This document shows positions 19,975 to 29,548 of a DNA stretch of 64,000 nucleotides, piece by piece. The notes beneath the pieces were generated by a model. That model made no database searches and was not told the origin of the DNA. It saw only the letters and a list, made by a program, of their open reading frames with translations. The number at the start of each line of letters is the position of its first letter. Positions within the stretch are counted from its first letter, which is position 1. A program made the translations under genes and the position numbers. The DNA is from Hydrocarboniphaga effusa AP103. Its GTDB lineage: Bacteria; Pseudomonadota; Gammaproteobacteria; Nevskiales; Nevskiaceae. Location of the stretch: the NCBI RefSeq assembly GCF_000271305.1, contig NZ_AKGD01000002.1:868001-932000 (forward strand), given 5' to 3'.

Positions 19975-21705
19975 ATGGCCAATATCGCAGACGAAATCGC
20001 AGCCGCGATGCCCAAGACCCTGGTCGCGCAGGACACGCGCGGCGTGGGCGCCTACGTGCGCTCGGGTGCGCCCTACGTGTGGGTGACGGCGGCCGCCATC
20101 GCCTTCGCGTTCATCATCACTTTGTCGCTGCTGATCCTGACGGCGACGCGCGGCCTGCCGCATTTCTGGCCGGCCGATCTCGTGCAGGGCCGTTATCAGG
20201 CGACCGGCGAAGAAGCGGTTCCGCTGCTCGTCGAAATCCGCAGCACCGAGGAAGTGACGAGCGAGCGCCTGAAAGGCGCGGGCATGCAGATCACCGACGA
20301 CAAGCCCCTGCACGAGCGCCTGCTCGTCAAAGTGGCGAATCGCGATGTCTACGGCGCCGACTTCCGCTATCTGCTGTCGGACTGGTTCGTCGAACGCAGC
20401 ACGCCCGAGAGCGCCGGCGTGTTCGAGCGCGTGGAGTGGGGCAATTTCCACGGGTTTCTCGAAGGCGTCGAAGAAAACGGTACGCGTGTCGCCGATGCCT
20501 CGAAGGCCTGGGACGCCTTCGATGAGCGCCTGGATCGCGCCGACGATTTGCGCGGGCAGATTCGCGACATCGAAAAAGGCGAGATCAGCAGCATCAACTA
20601 CGCGCTCGAGCAGCTGCGCCTCGACGAGCGACGGCTGCAGCTCAAGGGCCGCACGCGCGAAAACGCCGCCGCCGATTACGCCGAGATCGATGACCAGCGC
20701 AAGCACGAGCAGGCGAGCTACGAAAAGCTGCGCGTCGAGCTCGACAAGCTCAAGCAGGAGCTCGCGCGCGATACGCTGGTCATCAAGACCGTCGACGGCA
20801 ACGAGGTCAAACTGCCGCTCGCCAAGGTGCTCGATGGCTATCGCCCGAACGACATGGGCGTGTTCGCCAAGACGATCTTCTTCTTCCGCAAGCTCGGCGA
20901 GTTCGTCAGCGAAGACCCGCGTGAGGCGAACACTGAAGGCGGCATTTTTCCGGCGATTTTCGGCACCGTGATGATGGTCATCATCATGTCGATCGTGGTG
21001 ATGCCGTTCGGCGTGCTCGCCGCGCTGTATCTGCGCGAATACGCCAAGCAGGGCTTCGTCACGCAGGCGATCCGCATCGCGGTCAACAATCTCGCGGGCG
21101 TGCCGTCGATCGTCTATGGCATGTTCGGCCTGGGCTTCTTCGTCTACTTCGTCGGAGCTGCCATCGACCGCGCGTTCTACGCCGAATCGCTGCCGGCGCC
21201 GACCTTCGGCACGCCGGGCATTCTGTGGTCCTCGCTGACGCTTGCGTTGCTGACGCTGCCCGTCGTCATCGTCGCCACCGAAGAAGGCCTCGCGCGCATT
21301 CCGCGCTCGGTGCGCGAAGCCTCTCTCGCTCTCGGTGCGACCAAGGCCGAAACGCTCTGGCGCGTGGTGTTGCCGATGGCGTCGCCGGCGATGATGACCG
21401 GCCTGATTCTCGCGATCGCGCGCGCGGCCGGCGAAGTGGCCCCGCTGATGCTCGTCGGCGTGGTCAAGCTCGCGCCTTCGCTGCCGCTCGACGGCGATAC
21501 GCCCTTCGTGCATCTGGAACGCAAGTTCATGCACCTGGGCTTCCATATCTACGACGTCGGCTTCCAGTCGCCGAACGTCGAGGCGGCGCGGCCGCTGGTG
21601 TACGCCACGGCATTCCTGCTCGTGCTGGTGATCCTGGCGCTCAACCTTTCCGCCATCAGCATCCGCAACAGGCTACGTGAGCGGTACAAGGCGCTCGAAG
21701 CCTAG
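19975..21705 (+). CDS. pstA: Phosphate ABC transporter permease PstA, extended form
   Basis: A 576-residue inner-membrane permease. After a first helix (about residues 35-58) comes an extracytoplasmic insert of about 260 residues. Part of the insert is a strongly predicted coiled coil (about 180-265, with IEKGEISSINYALEQLRLDE). The permease core follows from about 320, with the coupling loop REASLALGATKAETLWRVVL near 443-462. It starts seven bases after pstC. The coiled-coil insert is absent from E. coli PstA (296 residues) and pairs with the long PstC. Confidence 0.94.
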   Translation: MANIADEIAAAMPKTLVAQDTRGVGAYVRSGAPYVWVTAAAIAFAFIITLSLLILTATRGLPHFWPADLVQGRYQATGEEAVPLLVEIRSTEEVTSERLKGAGMQITDDKPLHERLLVKVANRDVYGADFRYLLSDWFVERSTPESAGVFERVEWGNFHGFLEGVEENGTRVADASKAWDAFDERLDRADDLRGQIRDIEKGEISSINYALEQLRLDERRLQLKGRTRENAAADYAEIDDQRKHEQASYEKLRVELDKLKQELARDTLVIKTVDGNEVKLPLAKVLDGYRPNDMGVFAKTIFFFRKLGEFVSEDPREANTEGGIFPAIFGTVMMVIIMSIVVMPFGVLAALYLREYAKQGFVTQAIRIAVNNLAGVPSIVYGMFGLGFFVYFVGAAIDRAFYAESLPAPTFGTPGILWSSLTLALLTLPVVIVATEEGLARIPRSVREASLALGATKAETLWRVVLPMASPAMMTGLILAIARAAGEVAPLMLVGVVKLAPSLPLDGDTPFVHLERKFMHLGFHIYDVGFQSPNVEAARPLVYATAFLLVLVILALNLSAISIRNRLRERYKALEA

Positions 21706-21747
21706 ACTTCGACAAGCCGCCCTGTGACCGTTTAAAAAGGATTCACT

Positions 21748-22608
21748 TTGGACAACAAACCCATGACCGGCGTGCAAGACAAGACGCGTTTGACTCACGG
21801 CATCGACATGTCGTCGCTGGACCGCATTCCCATGGCCAGCCGCATCGAGAACGAGTCGATCGCGCTCGAGGTGGACAATCTCGATCTCTACTACGGTGCC
21901 AAGCACGCGCTGCACGGCATCAACATGAAGATCGCGCGCAACAAGGTCACGGCCTTCATCGGCCCGTCCGGTTGCGGCAAGTCGACGCTGCTGCGCTGCT
22001 TCAACCGCATGAACGATCTCGTCGATGGCTGCCGCGTCGAAGGCTCGCTGACGCTCGACGGCAAGAACATCTACGATCGCGATGTCGATATCGCCATGCT
22101 GCGCCGTCGCGTCGGCATGGTGTTCCAGAAGCCGAATCCGTTCCCGAAATCGATCTACGAGAACGTGGCCTACGGCCTGCGTCTCGCCGGCATCAACAAG
22201 AAGCGCGTGATCGACGAGACCGTCGAATGGGCGCTCAAGGGCGCCGCGCTCTGGGACGAAGTCAAGGATCGCCTCGACGATTCCGCGCTCGGGCTGTCGG
22301 GCGGCCAGCAGCAGCGACTCGTGATCGCGCGCGCGATCGCGATTCACCCGGACGTGATCCTGCTCGACGAGCCCTGCTCGGCGCTCGATCCGATCTCGAC
22401 GCTGAAGGTCGAGGAGCTCATCAACGAGCTCAAGCACAAGTACACGATCGTCATCGTCACCCACAACATGCAGCAGGCCGCGCGCGTTTCCGACTACACG
22501 GCTTTCATGTACGTGGGCGATCTGATCGAATTCGGCAACACCGACCAGCTGTTCACCAAGCCGAGCAAGAAGCAGACCGAGGATTACATCACCGGCCGGT
22601 ATGGGTGA
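21748..22608 (+). CDS. pstB: Phosphate ABC transporter ATP-binding protein PstB
   Basis: A 286-residue ATPase that powers phosphate import. Walker [10 protein letters not shown] is near residue 72, the signature [15 protein letters not shown] near 184, Walker [14 protein letters not shown] near 203 and the switch His in [14 protein letters not shown]. The start is a TTG at 21748 with AAGGA seven bases upstream; the next ATG (21763) is too far from that site. This adds about 25 residues to the N-terminus compared with E. coli PstB. Confidence 0.96.
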   Translation: MDNKPMTGVQDKTRLTHGIDMSSLDRIPMASRIENESIALEVDNLDLYYGAKHALHGINMKIARNKVTAFIGPSGCGKSTLLRCFNRMNDLVDGCRVEGSLTLDGKNIYDRDVDIAMLRRRVGMVFQKPNPFPKSIYENVAYGLRLAGINKKRVIDETVEWALKGAALWDEVKDRLDDSALGLSGGQQQRLVIARAIAIHPDVILLDEPCSALDPISTLKVEELINELKHKYTIVIVTHNMQQAARVSDYTAFMYVGDLIEFGNTDQLFTKPSKKQTEDYITGRYG

Positions 22609-22649
22609 GCCGGCAATAGACGGATTGCCATTGGGCCCTCCCGGCGAAC

Positions 22650-22671
22650 GCCCGGCCAGGGATGGCCGGGC
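22650..22671 (+). repeat. GC-rich hairpin between pstB and phoU
   Basis: An 8-bp perfect stem, GCCCGGCC / GGCCGGGC, with a six-base loop in the 132-base gap. There is no T-tract, so it is more likely a transcript-stabilising or processing structure than a terminator. Confidence 0.5.
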
Positions 22672-22740
22672 AGGGTTATCCGATAGGCACCGAAGTTGCG
22701 CCATGGATGGCGAGAGCTAATCGATCAAACAGGACTCACC

Positions 22741-23457
22741 ATGACCACCCCCGGCTACAAGTCCCACATTTCCAGCCAGTTCAACGCCGAGCTCGAAGAC
22801 GTGCGCCAGCGCGTGCTGGCGATGGGCGGGCTCGTCGAGCAGCAGATCATCGACGCCACGAGGGCGCTGTTCGACCTCGACGCGGAGCTCGCCGAATCGG
22901 TGTTCCGGGCCGACGACAAGGTCGACCAGCTCGAGGTCTACATCGACGACGAGTGCTCGCGCATCCTCGCGCGCCGCCAGCCCACGGCCAGCGACCTGCG
23001 CCTGGTGCACGCGGTCATCAAGACGATCACCGACCTGGAGCGCATCGGCGACGAGTCGCACAAGATCGCCAAGATGGCGCATGAGCTCTCCACGCAGGAG
23101 CGCATGTACGAAAACATGGTCGAGACGCAGCATCTGGCGCGCCAGGTTTCGAGCATGGTGCGCAACGCGCTCGACGCTTTCGCCCGGATGGACGCCGATG
23201 CGGCGCTCTCGGTGGTGCGCGAGGACGCGGTCATCGATCGCGAATACGAGGCCCTGCTGCGCCAGTGCATCACCTACATGATGGAGGAGCCGCGCACGAT
23301 CGGCCGGGTGATCGACCTGATCTGGGCGGTCCGCGCGCTCGAGCGCATCGGCGACCACGCCAAGAACATCGCCGAGTACGTGATCTACTTCGTCAAGGGC
23401 AAGGACGTCCGACACGTTTCGATCGAACAGATGGAGAAGGAAGTCCGCGGTAACTAA
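22741..23457 (+). CDS. phoU: Phosphate-specific transport system accessory protein PhoU
   Basis: A 238-residue protein made of two three-helix repeats. It links Pst to the PhoR kinase and keeps the Pho regulon off in high phosphate. Both metal-site repeats are visible: IKTITDLERIGDESHKIAKM (about residues 95-115) and IWAVRALERIGDHAKNIAEY (about 194-214). The start at 22741 follows the gap after pstB on the same strand. phoB and phoR are not in this window. Confidence 0.96.
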   Translation: MTTPGYKSHISSQFNAELEDVRQRVLAMGGLVEQQIIDATRALFDLDAELAESVFRADDKVDQLEVYIDDECSRILARRQPTASDLRLVHAVIKTITDLERIGDESHKIAKMAHELSTQERMYENMVETQHLARQVSSMVRNALDAFARMDADAALSVVREDAVIDREYEALLRQCITYMMEEPRTIGRVIDLIWAVRALERIGDHAKNIAEYVIYFVKGKDVRHVSIEQMEKEVRGN

Positions 23458-23543
23458 AAAATCAGCCAACCGCCCAATTTCAGCGGCGTTCAGCTGCCGT
23501 CCGGTTATTTTGCCGGGCCAAGCCGGTATGATGGGGTCGCTCC

Positions 23544-25865
23544 ATGGCGCCTCCCACTAGAAAAAAATCGCCCCTCGTTCCGCGGCAGGTCTGGCTCGGC
23601 CTGCTGGCGATGCTGCTTATCGCGGGCAGTGTCGGGCTGGTGGTGTTTTCATTCACCATCGTCAAGCTCGACAAGGACATCCGTACGCGTTTCGCCGGTG
23701 TGCGCTGGGCCCTGCCGGCCCAGGTCTACGCGGCTCCACTGGAGCTCTACGCGGGGCAACGCATCACCGGTGGGGCGTTGCGGCACGAGCTCGAGCGCCT
23801 TGGCTACCGCTCGACCGAGAACCTCGACGGGCCCGGCACCTTCTCGCTGAGCAAGACCGCGGCCGACATCTATATCCGGGCCTTTCACTTCTGGGACGGC
23901 CCGCGCCCCGAGAGCCGCATCAGCGTGAAACTGTCCGAGGAAGGCGTCTCCGACGTGCTCGACCTCGACACCAAGGCGCCGCGCGACATCGTGCGCATGG
24001 ACCCGATGCTGATCGGCAGCATCTATCCGCAGCAGGGCGAGGACCGCGTGCTCGTCAAGCTCGACGAGGTGCCCAAGCTGCTGCGCTCGGGCCTGCTGGC
24101 GGTCGAGGACAAGAGCTTCTACGACCATTTCGGCATCAGCATCAAGGGCGTGTTGCGCGCCATGTTCGTCAACCTGCGCGCCGGCCACACGGTGCAGGGC
24201 GCGAGCACGATCACCCAGCAGCTCGTGCGCAACTTCTTCCTGACGCTCGAACGCAGCTGGACGCGCAAGATCAACGAAGTGCTGATGTCCGTTCTGCTGG
24301 AACGGCATTATCCGAAGGACGAGATCCTCGAGGCCTACATCAACGAGATCTATCTCGGCCAGGACGGCAACCGGGCGATCCACGGCTTCGGCCTCGCCAG
24401 CTACTTCTATTTCAACAAGCCGCTCGGCGAGCTGCGCGACCATGAGATCGCCTTGCTCGTCGGCGTGGTCAAGGGCGCTTCGTACTACAACCCGCGGCGC
24501 AACGCCAAGCGCGCCAAGGAGCGCCGCGATCTGGTGCTGCACGTGTTTCGCGACGAAGGGCTCATTAGCGATGCCGAGATGGAATCGGCGATCGCGCGGC
24601 CGCTGAGTCTGGCCGGCAGCGGCAAGGGCGGGGTCGAGCGCTATCCGGCTTTCGTCGACCTGGTCAAGCGCCAGCTGCGTGGCCAGTACGCCGAATCCGA
24701 CCTGACCGACGAAGGCCTGCGCATCTTCACGACGCTGGAGCCGCGCGCGCAGGAAGAGCTCGAACGCAGCATCGGCCAGGGTCTGGCGACGCTCGAAAAG
24801 TCCAAGAAGCTGCCCGCCGGAACACTCGAATCGGCCGGCGTGGTGACGAGCGTCGACGGCGGCGACGTGCTCGCGGTCGTCGGCGGTCGCGATACACGCT
24901 ACGCCGGTTTCAACCGCGCGCTCGATTCGCGGCGCTCGATCGGCTCGCTCGTGAAGCCCTTCGTGTATCTGACGGCCCTCGAGCAGGGCGACCGCTTCAA
25001 CCTGCATACCTATCTCGAGGACGAGCCGATCTCGCTGCGCCTGCCGACCAAGCAGATCTGGGCCCCGAACAACTACGATCGCAAGCTGCATGGCCCGCAG
25101 CCGCTCTACATCGCGCTGGCCCAGTCCTACAACCTGCCGACCGTGCGCCTGGGCCTCGAAGTCGGCGAGAAGAACGTGCTGCAGACGCTCAAGCAGGCCG
25201 GCTACACGGGCAATACCGGGCTGGTGCCGTCGATGTTCCTCGGTGCGGTGGACATCGCCCCGATCGAGGTCGCGCAGATGTACGGCACGCTCGCGGCCAA
25301 CGGCTTCCAGAGCCCGCTGTCCTCGATCCGGGAGGTCACGACCAAAGAGGGCGAGCCGCTCAACCGCTATCCGATCCGGGTCAAGCAGACGCTGTCCGAA
25401 GGCCCGGTTTATCTCATCAACTGGGCGATGACCCAGGTCATGCGAATCGGCACCGGCCGCTCGGCCTACAGCAAGATTCCGGGCGACATCGTGCTGGCCG
25501 GCAAGACCGGCACCACCGACGATCTGCGCGATTCGTGGTTCGCCGGCTTCGCGGGCGACCGCGTCGGCGTGATCTGGATCGGCCGCGACGACTACAAGCC
25601 CATGGGGCTTTCGGGCGCCACCGGTGCGCTGCCGATCTGGACCGACCTCTTCAGCAATCTGAACGTGCGCTCGCTGGACCTGATCCCGCCGCCGGACGTC
25701 GAGGAGCAATGGGTCGACACGGTCACCGGCCTCAAGGCCGACGAGGGTTGCCAGAGCCGCCTGATGCTGCCCTACTTGCGGGGTTACGCTCCGGCCAGCT
25801 GGGCGCCCTGCGCACGGTCCGCCGAATCCCAGCCCCTGCAATGGTTGCGCGAGATTTTCGAATGA
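23544..25865 (+). CDS. mrcB: Penicillin-binding protein 1B (bifunctional glycosyltransferase/transpeptidase)
   Basis: A 773-residue inner-membrane enzyme that polymerises and cross-links peptidoglycan. The N-terminal anchor is at about residues 17-42. A UB2H-type regulatory domain follows (about 60-150, with ALRHELERLGYR), then the GT51 domain with EDKSFYDHFGISIKG near 189 and QGASTITQQLVRNFFL. The transpeptidase has SIGSLVKPF near 465, SYN near 528 and KTGTTDD near 654. The UB2H domain marks it as PBP1B, not 1A, and predicts a lipoprotein activator. Its stop overlaps the start of a TPR lipoprotein gene. Confidence 0.95.
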   Translation: MAPPTRKKSPLVPRQVWLGLLAMLLIAGSVGLVVFSFTIVKLDKDIRTRFAGVRWALPAQVYAAPLELYAGQRITGGALRHELERLGYRSTENLDGPGTFSLSKTAADIYIRAFHFWDGPRPESRISVKLSEEGVSDVLDLDTKAPRDIVRMDPMLIGSIYPQQGEDRVLVKLDEVPKLLRSGLLAVEDKSFYDHFGISIKGVLRAMFVNLRAGHTVQGASTITQQLVRNFFLTLERSWTRKINEVLMSVLLERHYPKDEILEAYINEIYLGQDGNRAIHGFGLASYFYFNKPLGELRDHEIALLVGVVKGASYYNPRRNAKRAKERRDLVLHVFRDEGLISDAEMESAIARPLSLAGSGKGGVERYPAFVDLVKRQLRGQYAESDLTDEGLRIFTTLEPRAQEELERSIGQGLATLEKSKKLPAGTLESAGVVTSVDGGDVLAVVGGRDTRYAGFNRALDSRRSIGSLVKPFVYLTALEQGDRFNLHTYLEDEPISLRLPTKQIWAPNNYDRKLHGPQPLYIALAQSYNLPTVRLGLEVGEKNVLQTLKQAGYTGNTGLVPSMFLGAVDIAPIEVAQMYGTLAANGFQSPLSSIREVTTKEGEPLNRYPIRVKQTLSEGPVYLINWAMTQVMRIGTGRSAYSKIPGDIVLAGKTGTTDDLRDSWFAGFAGDRVGVIWIGRDDYKPMGLSGATGALPIWTDLFSNLNVRSLDLIPPPDVEEQWVDTVTGLKADEGCQSRLMLPYLRGYAPASWAPCARSAESQPLQWLREIFE

Positions 25866-26488
25866 GGATGCAAGGCTTCTACTGTTTTACCGGCCACAAG
25901 CTCGCCTCGCTGGGCCTGCTCATATTGGCAGGCTGCGCGAGCAGCACCGGCCAACGCACCGGCTACCCGGCAGGCGGCAGCCAACCCCAGCCGCCGGTCG
26001 GCACGGTCTATCCGGCGCCGCAGCAGCCGGCCCCGGCCGCCCCGCAGCAGCCCCGGCAGCCGGTCCCGATCTTGCCGGGTGACCAGACGGCGACGATTCC
26101 GCCGCAGAAGACCCCGCCGAACTATCCCAAGAGCGCGGCCGACATCAGCGGCGGCGCCGTGGTGTCGCTCATGAAGCAGGCCAGTCAGGCGCGCGCCGCC
26201 GGCCAGTACGATCAGGCCAGCGGGGCGCTCGAACGCGCCGTACGCATCGAGCCGCGCAACTACTTCGTCTGGTCGGCCCTGGCCCGCAACTACCTCGACA
26301 AAAAGCTCTACGACAACGCCGAGAGCATCGCGCTGAAGTCCAACAGCCTCGCGCGCGGCAACGTCTACGTTGAACTCGAGAACTGGAAGATCATCACCGA
26401 GGCGCGCCAGGCCCAGGGCGATGCCATCGGCGCCCTGCAGGCGCAAGGCCGACTCGACGAGATTCAGCGCAACCTGATCGGCAGCTAG
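25862..26488 (+). CDS. TPR-containing outer-membrane lipoprotein; probable PBP1B activator
   Basis: A 208-residue lipoprotein whose start overlaps the mrcB stop (ATGA). The lipobox LAGC puts the acylated Cys at residue 25. A Pro/Gln-rich linker of about 70 residues follows, long enough to reach across the periplasm. The C-terminal part has TPR-like helices (AAGQYDQASGALERAVRIEP, NYFVWSALARNYLDKKLYDNAE). This architecture is that of LpoP, the TPR lipoprotein that activates PBP1B in Pseudomonas aeruginosa, and translational coupling to mrcB fits the same role. The assignment is inference from architecture and position. Confidence 0.8.
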   Translation: MRMQGFYCFTGHKLASLGLLILAGCASSTGQRTGYPAGGSQPQPPVGTVYPAPQQPAPAAPQQPRQPVPILPGDQTATIPPQKTPPNYPKSAADISGGAVVSLMKQASQARAAGQYDQASGALERAVRIEPRNYFVWSALARNYLDKKLYDNAESIALKSNSLARGNVYVELENWKIITEARQAQGDAIGALQAQGRLDEIQRNLIGS

Positions 26489-28386
26489 TGGACGAGGTCG
26501 ATGACTGGTTCGGCGACGAAGGCGTACTCGCGCGCGGCCTGCCGGGTTTCGTTTCGCGCGGCCCGCAGCGCGAAATGGCGCGAGCGGTCGCCGGCGTCAT
26601 CGACAACGCCGAAACCCTGATCGTCGAAGCCGGCACCGGCACCGGCAAAACCTACGCCTACCTGGTTCCGGCGCTCGTCGCCGGACGTCGCGTGGTGGTG
26701 TCCACCGGCACCAAGAACCTGCAGGACCAGCTCTACCGTCGCGATCTTCCGCGCTTGCTCTCCGCGCTCAAGATTCCGGCGCGCACCGCGTTGCTCAAGG
26801 GGCGCTCGAACTACTTCTGCATCCAGCGCACGACGCGCGCGATGCAGACGCCCGGCTGGCGCTACGACGACCGCCTGAATCGCCTGCGCGCCTGGGCCAA
26901 GACCACCGATTCGGGCGAGCTGTCCGAATTCGGCGACTTGCCCGAGGACGATCCGCTGCATGCGCGCGTGAGCTCGACGGCCGACAACTGCCTGGGCGCC
27001 AAATGCCCGGATTTCGCCGAGTGCTTCGTCGTCAAGGCGCGTCGCGCGGCACTGGCGGCCGACCTCGTCGTCGTCAATCACCACTTGCTGTTCGCCGATT
27101 TTCTGCTCAAGGACGAGGGCTTCGGCGAGATTTTGCCGGGCTCGGACGCCGTGGTCGTCGACGAGGCGCATCAGCTGCCCGAACTCGCGACCCAATTCTT
27201 CGGCGTACGCGTGTCGACGCGCCAACTGCGCGACCTCGCCACCGATGCCCAGAACGAGGCGGACGAGTGGGGCGACCTGCCGGATCTGGTCTCCGCGAGC
27301 GAAGCGCTGGCCGACGCCGTGCAGTCGCTCGAAGCGGCTTTCGCCATGATCAACGGCCGGCTCAAGCTCGAGGATTTCGTCGCCAGGCCGATGGTGCCCA
27401 AGCTCATCGAAACCACCGAGGAGCGGCTGTTCGAGTTTCGCCAGACCGTGCGCGCCTACGAGGAGCGCTCGCCGGCGCTGTCGGGCGTGTTCGAGCGCGC
27501 CGCGGCCGCCTACGAGCGCTGGTCCCTGCTGACCGCGCCCGAGGTGCTCGAAGGCCGCGTGCGCTGGATCGAGGCGCGCGGTCGCGGCGGCAGCTTCCAC
27601 CAGACCCCGATCGAGGTCGCCGAAAGCTTCGAGAAGCTGCGTCTGACCCATGCCGGCGCGTGGATCTTCACGTCGGCGACCTTGTCGGCGGCCGGCGATT
27701 TCGGCCACTTCCAGCGCCAGCTCGGCCTGGAGCGCGCGCAGACGCTCGCGCTCGACAGCCCGTTCGACTACGCCGAGCAGGCGCGGCTGCACCTGCCCAG
27801 CGACCTGCCCGAGCCGAACGCGCCCGATTACACCGCGCGCTTCATCGAGGCCGTGGTGCCGATCATCGAGGCCGCGCGCGGCGGCGCCTTCGTGCTCTGC
27901 ACCAGCCACCGGGCGCTCAAGCAGGTCGCGCAGACGCTGCGGGCCAAGCTCACGCAGAACCTCTACGTGCAGGGCGAGGACGATCGCGCCCGCCTGCTCG
28001 AACGCTTCACGAAAGACGGCGACGGCGTGCTGGTCGGCACCGCGAGCTTCTGGGAAGGCGTCGACGTCAAGGGCAGGGCGCTGCGGCTCGTGCTGATCGA
28101 CCGGCTGCCGTTCGCGGCCCCGGGCGACCCGGTGTTCGAGGCGCGCCTGGCCGCGATCCGCAAGGCCGGCGGCAATCCGTTCTTCGATTACCAGCTGCCC
28201 GATGCCGTGATGATGCTGCGCCAGGGTGCCGGCCGGCTGATCCGCGATTCCGGCGATCGCGGCCTGCTCGTGATCGGCGACCCGCGCCTGCGCGGCAAGC
28301 CCTACGGCCGCAAGGTGCTCGAAGCGCTGCCGCCGATGCCGCGCGTGAACCGTGACGAGGCCCTGGATTGGGCGGCGACGCTTTAA
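26488..28386 (+). CDS. yoaA: ATP-dependent 5'-3' DNA helicase, YoaA/DinG (XPD-like) family
   Basis: A 632-residue SF2 helicase. Walker A EAGTGTGKT is near residue 48 and the DEAH box VVVDEAHQLPE near 225. The four Cys of the [4Fe-4S] cluster are C111, C168, C173 and C179. C-terminal motifs are GVLVGTASFWEGVDVKG and QGAGRLIRDSGDRG. YoaA acts in repair of stalled forks with the HolC subunit of Pol III. The GTG start overlaps the lipoprotein stop by one base, so the gene is co-transcribed with mrcB. Naming YoaA over DinG rests on length and cluster spacing. Confidence 0.88.
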   Translation: MDEVDDWFGDEGVLARGLPGFVSRGPQREMARAVAGVIDNAETLIVEAGTGTGKTYAYLVPALVAGRRVVVSTGTKNLQDQLYRRDLPRLLSALKIPARTALLKGRSNYFCIQRTTRAMQTPGWRYDDRLNRLRAWAKTTDSGELSEFGDLPEDDPLHARVSSTADNCLGAKCPDFAECFVVKARRAALAADLVVVNHHLLFADFLLKDEGFGEILPGSDAVVVDEAHQLPELATQFFGVRVSTRQLRDLATDAQNEADEWGDLPDLVSASEALADAVQSLEAAFAMINGRLKLEDFVARPMVPKLIETTEERLFEFRQTVRAYEERSPALSGVFERAAAAYERWSLLTAPEVLEGRVRWIEARGRGGSFHQTPIEVAESFEKLRLTHAGAWIFTSATLSAAGDFGHFQRQLGLERAQTLALDSPFDYAEQARLHLPSDLPEPNAPDYTARFIEAVVPIIEAARGGAFVLCTSHRALKQVAQTLRAKLTQNLYVQGEDDRARLLERFTKDGDGVLVGTASFWEGVDVKGRALRLVLIDRLPFAAPGDPVFEARLAAIRKAGGNPFFDYQLPDAVMMLRQGAGRLIRDSGDRGLLVIGDPRLRGKPYGRKVLEALPPMPRVNRDEALDWAATL

Positions 28387-28427
28387 GCTGCTCCCCGATT
28401 TGCTGTTTTCCCGATTTCTCCGACTCC

Positions 28428-29180
28428 ATGCGCCTGCTCGCCGTCGACACCGCCACCGAAGCCTGCTCCGTCGCCCTCTGGCTGGACGGCGAAGCGGTTG
28501 AGCGCTACGAAGTCGCCGGGCGCACGCATACCGAACGCCTGCTTCCGCTCGTGCAGCAGCTGCTCGCCGAAACCGGGGTCAGGCCGGCCCAGCTCGACGG
28601 CCTTGTCGCCGGCATCGGCCCGGGCAGCTTCGCGGGCGTGCGCATCGCGGTCGGCTTCGTCAAAGGTCTGGCGCTCGCGCTCGACCGGCCGGTCGTCGGC
28701 GTCAGTTCGCTCGCCATGCTCGCCCAGGGCGCAATCGAGGCCGGAGCCGAGCGCGTGATGGCCTGCATCGATGCCCGCATGAGCGAGGTTTACTGGGGCG
28801 CCTATGAGCGCGGGCCGGGCGGACTGGCACGAGCGCTGTTGCCGGATCGGGTCATGCCGCCAGGCGCCATCGAGGCCGATCTGGTGGCCGGGGTGGTCTG
28901 GGTCGCGGCCGGAACCGGCTGGGGCACTTACGAAGCTTTGTTGAAGCAGAGACTGAAGATCGAGCCGAGCTTCATCGACGGCCAGGCGCTGCCGCACGCA
29001 GCCGCAGCGCTCCGGCTCGCGCTGCCCGCCTTCGCGAGCGGCCAGGCTCTCAGCGGCGACGAACTCGCTCCAGCCTACCTGCGCGATCGCGTCGCCCTGA
29101 CGCTGGTCGAGCAGCAGGCCGCGCGCGCGGCCAAGGCTGACGGTGCCGGTTCTGAGCCAGCGAATCCGGCGAATATCTGA
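28428..29180 (+). CDS. tsaB: tRNA threonylcarbamoyladenosine biosynthesis protein TsaB
   Basis: A 250-residue partner of TsaD and TsaE in t6A synthesis on ANN-decoding tRNAs. The ASKHA fold start MRLLAVDTATEACSVALW, the GRTHTERLLPLV segment and the IGPGSFAGVRIAVGFVKGLAL signature (about residues 63-83) are all present. A DARMSEVYWGAYE block follows. It starts 42 bases after the helicase stop. The pairing of yoaA and tsaB as neighbours is also seen in E. coli. Confidence 0.94.
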   Translation: MRLLAVDTATEACSVALWLDGEAVERYEVAGRTHTERLLPLVQQLLAETGVRPAQLDGLVAGIGPGSFAGVRIAVGFVKGLALALDRPVVGVSSLAMLAQGAIEAGAERVMACIDARMSEVYWGAYERGPGGLARALLPDRVMPPGAIEADLVAGVVWVAAGTGWGTYEALLKQRLKIEPSFIDGQALPHAAAALRLALPAFASGQALSGDELAPAYLRDRVALTLVEQQAARAAKADGAGSEPANPANI

Positions 29181-29229
29181 CCATTTCAGGCCAATCGCAT
29201 TTTTCGGCACCTGAGCTGCGGAATTCGGC

Positions 29230-29235
29230 GATAAT
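29230..29235 (+). promoter_or_regulatory. -10 element (GATAAT) of the 4.5S RNA gene
   Basis: GATAAT ends seven bases before the first base of the 4.5S RNA helix, the right place for a -10 box. A consensus -35 is not evident. Confidence 0.5.
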
Positions 29236-29242
29236 GGTCACT

Positions 29243-29345
<103 letters not shown>

Positions 29346-29548
29346 TTCTTCTCACCTTCCGGATCGGCTCCCGGTCCGGTTCATGCAGTCGGGGCACGCA
29401 AGGTGCACGGTTGTCGTGGTGTTTGATTTTGCTTGGTTGTGGAATTTAGTTTGATTAATCGTCACATTGAGCGGTTCAGCAGGCTGTACTTGGAAGCGCC
29501 GGCTTCGGCCACATTTTCAGTCTCGCCCCGTCGTCATAAGGCAGTGCC

